Origin: Sphingomonas sp.
GTDB lineage: Bacteria > Pseudomonadota > Alphaproteobacteria > Sphingomonadales > Sphingomonadaceae
NCBI GenBank assembly: GCA_019747165.1
Contig: JAIERC010000163.1
Span: 1-12,678 of the forward strand
Reading direction: 5' to 3'
Length of the DNA stretch: 12,678 nucleotides
Position 1 is the stretch's first letter. Each line of letters starts with the position of its first letter. This document shows positions 6,558-12,678 of this stretch, piece after piece. The notes below the pieces were generated by a model that was not told the origin of the DNA, did no database searches, and worked only from the letters and a program-made list of their open reading frames with translations. A program made the position numbers and the translations under genes.

Positions 6558-6646
6558 GACCTGATCACTTCGACGAGCTCAGCCCCTACTCAGGACAAGC
6601 GGATCATATTTTCAGCACGATGCTCTGGCGGGCGCGGCGCGCCCGG

Positions 6647-6928
6647 TCATGCGACCTTTACGCCCTTCCAAAAGGCGAAATAGCCCTTGATCTGCGCGGC
6701 CTTCTCCTTGGGGTCAGGATAATACCAGACGGCATCGGCATTACGCTGCCCACCCGCCACGATCGTCTTGTAGCTGGCTTCACCCTTCCAGGGGCAATGG
6801 CTGTGCGTGCTGCTGTCTTCCAGCAGCTCCATCTTCACCGAATCGGCGGGGAAATAATGGTTGCCTTCAATCACAATTGTCGCGTCGGACTGCGCGATGA
6901 CGGTGTCATTCCAAGTAGCGGTCGGCAT
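6647..6928 (-). CDS. DUF427 domain-containing protein
   Basis: A 93-residue single-domain protein of the DUF427 family (PF04248), whose biochemical role is not established. The hallmark motifs are all present: EGNHYFP at 21-27, HCPWKGEASY at 44-53, WYYPDP at 68-73 and FWKGVKV near the end. Length is typical. The start is well placed, with AGGAG about eight bases upstream of the ATG. There is no signal peptide or membrane segment, so it should be cytoplasmic. It follows the ArsC-like gene by 64 bases in the same direction and is the last gene before the compound palindrome. No neighbour suggests a specific function. Confidence 0.92.
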   Translation of the reverse strand: MPTATWNDTVIAQSDATIVIEGNHYFPADSVKMELLEDSSTHSHCPWKGEASYKTIVAGGQRNADAVWYYPDPKEKAAQIKGYFAFWKGVKVA

Positions 6929-6992
6929 CTTTGGGGCTCCTGTACGGGGACCAGTGATATGGGGAGCCGACAGCCACAGCCAAGGGCCGAGA

Positions 6993-7337
6993 TCAAGCGA
7001 ATTGCGTGCGATAGTCGTCGGGTTTGAAGCCGATCAGCAGCGCATCGCCAGACTCCAGCACCGGGCGTTTGATCATTGACGGGTTGGCCAGCATCAGCGC
7101 GATCGCCTTGTCGGCATCAATCCCCTGCTTGTCGGCATCGGGCAGTTGGCGAAAGGTCGTTCCGGCCCGGTTGAGCACCGTTGCCCACCCGGCGCGCGCC
7201 ACCCAGCCGCGCAACCGCGCAGGATCAACCCCGGCGGTTTTGTAATCATGAAACTGATAGGCAACCCCAACCGCATCAAGCCAAGCGCGCGCCTTTTTCA
7301 TCGTGTCGCAATTCTTGATCCCATAGATGATCGTCAT
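6993..7337 (-). CDS. ArsC-family (YffB/Spx-like) reductase
   Basis: A 114-residue thioredoxin-fold protein of the ArsC/Spx superfamily, closest in pattern to the YffB subgroup. It begins with IIYGIKNCDTMKKARAWL, where Cys10 occupies the ArsC catalytic position. The ArsC-type KRPVLE segment with Arg91 is at 90-95, and the end is GFKPDDYRTQF. Arsenate reductases use these residues with glutathione or glutaredoxin. YffB-type members are of unclear substrate and are usually not in arsenic operons, and no arsB, arsR or acr3 gene is nearby. I therefore infer a general thiol-dependent reductase rather than arsenic resistance. It lies 48 bases after the lipoprotein gene. Its own ribosome site is weak. 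Confidence 0.88.
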   Translation of the reverse strand: MTIIYGIKNCDTMKKARAWLDAVGVAYQFHDYKTAGVDPARLRGWVARAGWATVLNRAGTTFRQLPDADKQGIDADKAIALMLANPSMIKRPVLESGDALLIGFKPDDYRTQFA

Positions 7338-7385
7338 TCAGGTGCACTCAAGATGAGGTGATCGGCAGAAAATGTCGGCCCGGCC

Positions 7386-8000
7386 TCAGCGCGCAATGCA
7401 GGTAACCCCCGCCCAAAGGTCCGTGATTTTGGCACCCGAATTGGCGCTATCGAGCAGACCGGAAATTTCGCCCGCCATAAATTCAATGCCAATCGTGCTT
7501 TCCTCGATTGTCGCGGTGTAGGCTGCTTCCAGCGCTTTGCGCGTGCTGCCGACGCCAATACCCGCCAAGGTCGTCAGTTTGGCATCGGCGCCCGGACCGC
7601 CAACGCTCCAGCCGGCAAATTTCTTGTCCTGAAACAGCAATGTCAGCTTGCCCGGAAAGTCCGCATAGAAAATTGGTCCCGCGCCGCATTCTTCATAATC
7701 ACCCGAATCGCCGATCGGGCCCTGAACCTTGCCGATGCGTTCAAGCGCCTGATCCTGCGCCGTCCCAAATGGCAGTGAATAGGTCTTGCCGCTGTCGCCA
7801 TCGACCAGTTGCAAGCCGTCTCCGACCAGCGCGACCACGAGCGGCGACGCAGCAGTGTTCGATGGGGTCGACGCCGGATCGGCGAGCGCGACATTGGCGC
7901 TGTTGATCGCCGGATCGCTCGCCGCGTGATTATCGTCGGCACCCCCGCCCGCCGTGCAGCCGGCCAGCATCACCATCACCACCAACAGGCCTTGCCGCAT
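7386..8000 (-). CDS. Putative lipoprotein of unknown function with ECGAGP motif
   Basis: The function is not recognised. From the ATG at 8000 the product has 204 residues. It begins with a short signal MRQGLLVVMVMLAGC, in which LAGC is a lipobox and Cys15 the lipidation site. A low-complexity Ala/Ser/Asp/Thr tether follows to about residue 50, then a globular domain with YSLPFGTAQDQAL, the conserved-looking EECGAGPIFY segment, a KLTLLFQDKKFAGWSV strand pair and GIGVGSTRKALEAAY. The two remaining cysteines (ECGAG and the C-terminal VTCIAR) could form a disulfide in the periplasm. The ATG at 8000 has GGGGGAG seven bases upstream; an upstream ATG at 8051 would put 17 extra residues before the signal and is rejected. 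It follows accA by 62 bases. Confidence 0.75.
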   Translation of the reverse strand: MRQGLLVVMVMLAGCTAGGGADDNHAASDPAINSANVALADPASTPSNTAASPLVVALVGDGLQLVDGDSGKTYSLPFGTAQDQALERIGKVQGPIGDSGDYEECGAGPIFYADFPGKLTLLFQDKKFAGWSVGGPGADAKLTTLAGIGVGSTRKALEAAYTATIEESTIGIEFMAGEISGLLDSANSGAKITDLWAGVTCIAR

Positions 8001-8062
8001 GACGATTCTCCCCCAGATGCCCCGGTAATTTAGCGAAGATGCCAGCCGCAAACCATCACCGA

Positions 8063-9019
8063 TTAATGGTGATCGCCGCCCGCCGAGCCGACCCGCCCGA
8101 TCTGCAGATATTTGGTGCGTCGCTCAGCGCGCAGCGCCGCTGCCGACATCGCGCCAAGCGCCGCCAGTTCGGCAGACAAGGCGACGCCAACCCGCTTGAT
8201 CATCGTGGCATGGTCGCGGTGCGCGCCGCCAGCGGGTTCATAGACGATCCGGTCGATCACCCCAAGGCTGAGCAATTCACTGGCCGTAATCTTCATCGCC
8301 TCGGCCGCATCCGCCGCCCGCGCCGCGCTGCGCCAAAGGATTGACGCGCAGCCCTCTGGTGAGATCACCGAATAGATCGAATGTTCGAGCATCAGCACGC
8401 GATTGGCCGCCGCCAGCGCGACTGCGCCGCCCGACCCGCCTTCCCCGGCTATGATCGCGACGATCGGCACGCCCAGCGACAGGCAGCGTTCGGTGCTGCG
8501 CGCAATCGCCTCGGCCTGGCCACGTTCCTCAGCGTCCATGCCGGGAAACGCTCCCGGCGTATCGACCAAGGTGATGACCGGCAGGCCGAATTTATCGGCC
8601 AAGTCCATCAGCCTAATCGCCTTGCGATACCCTTCAGGCTTGGCCATCCCGAAATTATGCTTGAGGCGCGAGGCGGTATCGTCGCCCTTGGCATGACCAA
8701 GCACCACGACGGACCGCCCCTGGAAACTGGCAAGCCCACCGGTCATCGCTGGATCATCAGAAAAGGCACGGTCACCGCCCAGCGGCATGAAATCAGTGAA
8801 CAGGCCATCGATATAATGGTTGATGTGCGGTCGAGCCGGGTGGCGCGCCACCATTGCTCGCTGCCAGGGCGTCAGCTTGCTATAGAGAAAGCCAAGTTGG
8901 CGCTGCGCACGCTCCTCAAGCTGCGCTGCTTCGTCAAGGCGCTCGCCCGTGCGGCGCAAAGTCGCCGCGCTTTGATCGAGCGCCTCGATCGCTTTTTCGA
9001 AAGGCAGATACTCGCTCAC
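8063..9019 (-). CDS. accA: Acetyl-CoA carboxylase carboxyltransferase subunit alpha
   Basis: AccA with AccD forms the carboxyltransferase that moves CO2 from carboxybiotin to acetyl-CoA, yielding malonyl-CoA. The 318 residues are the normal length. Visible signatures are the helical N-terminus, HPARPH at 60-65, a crotonase-type core with VDTPGAFPG at 152-160, GEGGSGGA at 192-199, and SVISPEGCASILW at 217-229. All are intact. The start is GTG; GAGG, which overlaps the stop codon of the upstream malonyl-CoA-reductase-like gene, sits seven bases ahead of it. Only nine bases separate the two genes, so translation is probably coupled. accB, accC and accD are not in the window. In many proteobacteria accA lies apart from its partners, so its place beside a malonyl-CoA consumer is notable. 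Confidence 0.96.
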   Translation of the reverse strand: MSEYLPFEKAIEALDQSAATLRRTGERLDEAAQLEERAQRQLGFLYSKLTPWQRAMVARHPARPHINHYIDGLFTDFMPLGGDRAFSDDPAMTGGLASFQGRSVVVLGHAKGDDTASRLKHNFGMAKPEGYRKAIRLMDLADKFGLPVITLVDTPGAFPGMDAEERGQAEAIARSTERCLSLGVPIVAIIAGEGGSGGAVALAAANRVLMLEHSIYSVISPEGCASILWRSAARAADAAEAMKITASELLSLGVIDRIVYEPAGGAHRDHATMIKRVGVALSAELAALGAMSAAALRAERRTKYLQIGRVGSAGGDHH

Positions 9020-9028
9020 CCTAAATCC

Positions 9029-12000
9029 TCAAACCGTCATCGCCATGCCGCGATAGATGCGCGATCGATAGCGTGAATCCTCGGCATCAGGCAGCGGCGC
9101 GCCGACCAGCAGCACCGCACGGGCGAAGCGCTTCACCTCTTCGAGATGCTCATCGAGATTACGCGGTTCTTCAGATTGGACGCGTCGGGTCAGGTTGATC
9201 TGGTTGACGGGCACGTCATGCACCAGCCGCTCATTTTCCACCGCCAGCGTCGCGGTGAAGGCGTGGAGCGTCGTCTTGATGAAGTTCGCCAGCGCAAAGG
9301 CCGGGCTCTTGTCGCCCATTGGTACGTCGGGTGAGGCGAGGACCAGCTGGCAATCATCATAGAGCGAGGCCTTGCGCGCCACCCGGAAATGATTGGTGAG
9401 GTTGCCCGCGATCAACCCGCGGAATTCCTCTGGACTGAGCGGATCGTCCAGCTCGAACAGCTTTTGCGGCAATGCCTCGAACGGCGTCGACAACAAGGTG
9501 GTTGGCCGCCCCCATTGCAGCAGCGCCGCATTCATCGCGCCTTCGACCGAGTCACCGCAGACGATCGATTGCAGCGCGGTGGCGGGCACATCGTCCAGCG
9601 CCGCCTTCAGCGTGTCGAACCCTTCGGCCGTCCGCGTGATCAACACCACACGCGCGACCTGGCATTCGTTGATGAAGGCACGCGCCGTCTCAGCGATATA
9701 ATCGACGAGATGCTCGCCGATGATCCACACCGTCTTGCCACGCATCTGGTCAAGCCGTTCCTGTTTGGGGCTGCCGAACAGCTCGCGCTCGGTGGTCGAG
9801 CGCTCGACCGACAGCCCGCCCGAGGGCATGAACGTCTCGCCGCTGACCGCACGGTCGGCGAGGAAGAACACTGTCGCCTGCGCGACATCGGTTTCAGTCG
9901 GCATTTTGCCGAGGTGCAGCTTGGAAAGCACCCCGCCCCCGACTTTCTTCGCCTCGATCGCGATCTTGTCAGCGGGCAGGAAGGGTGCACCCTCAGGCGG
10001 CGAGCGCAGTAACCAGCCAGCGTTGGACTCAGGCGTATCGGGGCGATCCGCCCAGCCCGGCGCATCGAGGAAATAGCCACCCTTGCGCAGGCGCGACACC
10101 AGCGCAGCGGCGATCAGCGGCGTCATCAAATACTGGTCCCAGGTGCAGATGCCGTCGCCCTCGCGTGCGCAGGCGAGCGCAAGGTCGCGGATTTCGCGCG
10201 GGTTGTTGGTATCGTGCGACATCCGCACCGTGTCGTTGCGCGCCAGCCGCGTCAGCAGCGCCTCGACCCGCACCCCGCGCCGCAGCGCCTTCACCGCTGC
10301 CGCATGGATCGCGTTGAGGCGCTTGTTCTCCAGGATCAGCTTGCCGCGCCGGTCGAACAAGCCAGGCTTGCCCCCCGTCCCCGCCAGCCGGTCGCCATCG
10401 ACCGGCCCCGGCGCGATCGCATTGAACTGCACCTCTGGCCCCAGATAGCGCGACATCGCTTCGACCATCGCGCGCTGCCCCGATTTCGACACCGCATAAT
10501 CAGCGCGGTTGGGGTAAGCGACCGCGAGATATTTCTCGCCGCCGAAATAGGACGAGACGTTTAGCACATAGCCAGAGCCCTGCTTCTTCATCAGCGGCAC
10601 GACATGATGCATCAGGAAATAGTTCGAGATCAGGTTCGCATCGAGCGTGTAGTTCCAGGCATCGACGCTCATGTCGACGACCATGTCCTCTGCGCCCGCG
10701 ACGCCGGCATTATTGATCAGATAATCGATCCGGCCAAAGGCTTTCAGCGTCGCATCAACTGCGCCCTTCAAAGAGTCGAAATCGCTGACATCGACATTGG
10801 CGAGCGTCTGCACGCGCCGCTCGACGCCGGCGAAACCGATATCCTCCAGCTCGCTGACGATCCGCGCCCGCGCCACGGCAAGTTCGCTCTCCCGCCGCGA
10901 GACCATCATCACCTTCGCGCCTGCAAGCGCGAGCAGCCGAGCAACCTGCCCGCCAATCCCGGCCGATCCGCCAGTAATCAGCGCGACTTTGCCCAGGTGC
11001 AGCCCGGTGATATTCTCGCTGAACCCCGGCATGGCTTTGCGCGATCCGGTCGCCTCGCCGATATTGCCCGGCACATAGAGCGTGATCTCGCGGATCTTGC
11101 TCTCTTTGAGCAAAATGCGCGCCGCATGCCCCGCCGTGAAACGGGTATTCTCGGCCTCGGCATTACCGAAGCGGACGATCTGGTTGCCCCATTCCGCCTG
11201 CCGCCGCCGCCCATGCGCCACGTCGATATCGGACTCATCACGCCAGATACGGATCAACTGCTCGGTCGATGCGCGCAGCATCTGCGCATAGACATCGCCC
11301 TTGCCATCGGCGGGGTTTGTCAGGAACACGAAGCGTGGTTCTTGCAGCAGATTGTCATGGCGCTTCCAGTACCGGCTGAGCGTCCGGGCAAGCGCGATGC
11401 TGCCGGCCAGCTCGATATCCATGAAGCGCTCGACATCCTCGTCAGTCGCATCAACCAGATCGCCGACAAGTTCGCCCGGTCCCAGCACCGGCATGAAGAT
11501 CGCGCCCGTAATCGGCGTATGCTCTTTGGTATAGGCCTCTAGCGCTGCTTCCATCGCGCCCGGCTCGGTCCGGTTGAGGCGCACGATGCGCAGCCGGTCG
11601 TCAGCGCCTGCCGCCTTGGCCCGTGCCTGCGCAATCGCGACGTCCGCCTGGCGCGCCAGTCCCAGCAGCACCCGCGCGCCGCAGGCGATCTGGATATTGG
11701 CGATCTCGAGCGCTTCCTGCCAGCCATCACCCGCCGCGATCAGCACCGCCAGCCCCGATCCGTCCATCGACCGCATCGTCGGCCGCGACAAATAGGTCGC
11801 GCGCTCTTCCTTGCGCACGGTCATGCCATGCGTCACTTCGAAATCATGGCCGTTAAAGGCGGCGGACTCGTCGCTCCCCAGAAAAACGCAGGTGGTGGCG
11901 ATATCGGCTGGCGTCGGGAAGGTTTTGGCCTTCGCCTTGCCGCCGGTCGAGCGTTCAAGCGACATCATGTCGAAAAACTGGTTGGCGGTAGTCCCCGCCT

Positions 12001-12678
12001 CGTCGCCACGCATCGAATCCATTGTCGCGAACACGGTGCGAATCCGCTCGCTTTCGATTGGGCCAGGGAAGACGAGGTTCACGCGGATGCCGCGCGGCCC
12101 CAGCTCAAGCGACAATTCGCGCGAAAAGGCATTCATCGCTGCCTTGGGCACGACATAGGCCGTGCGCGCATAATAAGGCGTGCGCGAGAAGATCGTCGAA
12201 ACATTGATGATCGATCCGCCCTCCCCCATCGCCGAAGCAGCGGCGCGCGACACGTTCCAGGCAACGCCGAAGATGTTGCGGATTGCATCGCCCACCGTCT
12301 CGCCATCGGTCGATCCGACCTTTTGCAGCGCGGCCAGTTCCTTGGCGTCGATCGGCAACTGTTCAAGCGGCTGTTTCGGCCCGGCAGAGCCAGCATTGTT
12401 GACGAGGATATCGATCCGGCCAAAGCGCTTCACGACATCGGCAATGCCAGCGCGCACCGATTCCGGATCGCCGCCGTCGAGCGCCACAGTCGCCAGCCGG
12501 GTCGCATCAACGCCCGTCTCCGCGCGGATCGCCTCGGCAGCGGCATCGGTGCGTGCGGGCGTGCGGCCCGTCATCACCACGGTTGCGCCCTCGGCGAGGT
12601 ATTGGCGGACGATATAGCCACCCAGATTGCCCGCCGCGCCGGTGACGACAGCGATCTTGCCCGCCAGCCTGCCGCCGG
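9029..12678 (-). CDS. mcr: Bifunctional malonyl-CoA reductase (tandem SDR), start just outside window
   Basis: Reduces malonyl-CoA to malonate semialdehyde (C-terminal half) and on to 3-hydroxypropionate (N-terminal half) with NADPH, in the Chloroflexus enzyme. There are 1215 visible residues, against 1219 in Chloroflexus MCR, so only a few N-terminal residues are missing. SDR unit 1: TGAAGNLG at 12-19, NNAG at 93-96, Ser160, YVVPK with Tyr174 and Lys178, FPGPIESERIRTVF. A degenerate Rossmann unit without YxxxK follows (about 305-530). SDR unit 2: LHLGKVALITGGSAGIGG with TGGSAGIG at 568-575, NNAG at 655-658, NVSSYFGGEK, YAVSK with Tyr727 and Lys731, then MPTETDVA and a second degenerate unit starting VWIIGEHL. 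The end RSRIYRGMAMTV mirrors Chloroflexus MCR (recalled). The frame is open through base 12678; GTG at 12580 is internal, since the Rossmann motif lies upstream of it. accA follows after nine bases. The family call is strong; substrate is inferred. Confidence 0.9.
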   Translation of the reverse strand, partial: GGRLAGKIAVVTGAAGNLGGYIVRQYLAEGATVVMTGRTPARTDAAAEAIRAETGVDATRLATVALDGGDPESVRAGIADVVKRFGRIDILVNNAGSAGPKQPLEQLPIDAKELAALQKVGSTDGETVGDAIRNIFGVAWNVSRAAASAMGEGGSIINVSTIFSRTPYYARTAYVVPKAAMNAFSRELSLELGPRGIRVNLVFPGPIESERIRTVFATMDSMRGDEAGTTANQFFDMMSLERSTGGKAKAKTFPTPADIATTCVFLGSDESAAFNGHDFEVTHGMTVRKEERATYLSRPTMRSMDGSGLAVLIAAGDGWQEALEIANIQIACGARVLLGLARQADVAIAQARAKAAGADDRLRIVRLNRTEPGAMEAALEAYTKEHTPITGAIFMPVLGPGELVGDLVDATDEDVERFMDIELAGSIALARTLSRYWKRHDNLLQEPRFVFLTNPADGKGDVYAQMLRASTEQLIRIWRDESDIDVAHGRRRQAEWGNQIVRFGNAEAENTRFTAGHAARILLKESKIREITLYVPGNIGEATGSRKAMPGFSENITGLHLGKVALITGGSAGIGGQVARLLALAGAKVMMVSRRESELAVARARIVSELEDIGFAGVERRVQTLANVDVSDFDSLKGAVDATLKAFGRIDYLINNAGVAGAEDMVVDMSVDAWNYTLDANLISNYFLMHHVVPLMKKQGSGYVLNVSSYFGGEKYLAVAYPNRADYAVSKSGQRAMVEAMSRYLGPEVQFNAIAPGPVDGDRLAGTGGKPGLFDRRGKLILENKRLNAIHAAAVKALRRGVRVEALLTRLARNDTVRMSHDTNNPREIRDLALACAREGDGICTWDQYLMTPLIAAALVSRLRKGGYFLDAPGWADRPDTPESNAGWLLRSPPEGAPFLPADKIAIEAKKVGGGVLSKLHLGKMPTETDVAQATVFFLADRAVSGETFMPSGGLSVERSTTERELFGSPKQERLDQMRGKTVWIIGEHLVDYIAETARAFINECQVARVVLITRTAEGFDTLKAALDDVPATALQSIVCGDSVEGAMNAALLQWGRPTTLLSTPFEALPQKLFELDDPLSPEEFRGLIAGNLTNHFRVARKASLYDDCQLVLASPDVPMGDKSPAFALANFIKTTLHAFTATLAVENERLVHDVPVNQINLTRRVQSEEPRNLDEHLEEVKRFARAVLLVGAPLPDAEDSRYRSRIYRGMAMTV

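Larger units (their letters stand above)
6433..6602. repeat. REP-like compound palindrome in intergenic spacer
   Basis: The 311-base gap between the DUF427 gene and the membrane-protein gene holds a large imperfect inverted repeat. The outer arms 6433-6449 and 6586-6602 match at 16 of 17 bases (CCGTTTGTCCTGAGTAG against CCGCTTGTCCTGAGTAG). The inner arms 6486-6514 and 6559-6586 share TTGTCGAAGTGATCAGGT-type sequence with one substitution and a two-base length difference. The motif GAGCTTGTCGAAG with TCCTGAG is typical of REP-type extragenic repeats widespread in sphingomonads and other proteobacteria (remembered, not searched). The left half carries an extra hairpin not mirrored on the right. 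As transcribed RNA the whole could fold into a cruciform-like stem that ends the transcript from the accA side. The rest of the spacer shows no gene. Confidence 0.75.

Noticed and set aside
6993..7337. Arsenic-resistance arsenate reductase
   Set aside because: The sequence is ArsC superfamily but looks more like the YffB subgroup, and no arsenic transporter or ArsR-type regulator is nearby.
7998..8051. Upstream ATG (8051) of the lipoprotein gene
   Set aside because: It would place 17 residues ahead of the signal peptide and lacks a good ribosome site, whereas ATG at 8000 has GGGGGAG at ideal distance.
8055..8073. Inverted repeat ATCACC-GATTAAT-GGTGAT over the accA stop codon as a terminator
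   Set aside because: The stem is only six bases with a seven-base loop, and no T-tract follows on the minus strand. The lipoprotein gene begins shortly after in the same direction.
9389..10012. Plus-strand open frame of 207 codons within the reductase gene
   Set aside because: It is antisense to the second half of the reductase, with no ribosome site or recognisable domain.
10604..11542. Plus-strand open frame of 312 codons within the reductase gene
   Set aside because: It is antisense to an uninterrupted SDR coding region with intact motifs. The His/Arg/Asp-rich translation is the complement of Ala/Val/Ile codons.
12578..12580. GTG as the start of the reductase
   Set aside because: The frame stays open to the window edge, and the 32 codons upstream encode GRLAGKIAVVTGAAGNLGG, the nucleotide-binding motif of the first SDR unit. 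The real start is outside the window.

Overview
The window is a compact, GC-rich stretch of chromosome from an alphaproteobacterium, most probably of the order Sphingomonadales. The support is protein style: the Hpt protein, the long PanB N-terminus, the ECGAGP lipoprotein and the small membrane proteins all look sphingomonad-like. This placement rests on remembered family patterns, not on a search. Nearly everything lies on the minus strand, and only a two-gene cassette at about 5.15-5.83 kb is on the plus strand. No rRNA, tRNA, CRISPR array, transposase or phage gene was seen.

Reading in the direction of transcription (right to left), the right third is one very large gene. It encodes a tandem short-chain dehydrogenase (SDR) protein, and its start lies just beyond base 12678. 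Its 1215 visible residues match the bifunctional malonyl-CoA reductase (MCR) of the Chloroflexus 3-hydroxypropionate pathway in domain order, size and many motifs. Nine bases after it comes accA, the carboxyltransferase alpha subunit of acetyl-CoA carboxylase, the enzyme that makes malonyl-CoA. The pair looks like one transcript coupling synthesis of malonyl-CoA to its reduction to 3-hydroxypropionate, and it is the most interesting feature here.

After accA follow a small lipoprotein of unknown function, an ArsC/YffB-like protein and a DUF427 protein. Next is a 311-base spacer holding an elaborate REP-like compound palindrome, then an unknown four-helix membrane protein.

The plus-strand cassette consists of a four-helix membrane protein and a 70-residue XRE-type repressor. 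It starts from a good sigma-70-like promoter embedded in TGAC/GTCA half-sites, which suggests autoregulation. It is divergent from panB.

The left 5 kb is a tightly packed housekeeping run: panB (pantothenate), a YfgM-like TPR membrane protein, bamB (outer-membrane assembly lipoprotein), der (ribosome-assembly GTPase), a TusA-family sulfur carrier and an Hpt phosphotransfer protein cut by the left edge. The YfgM-BamB-Der order is the same as in Escherichia coli. ATGA overlaps at YfgM/BamB and Der/TusA point to translational coupling.
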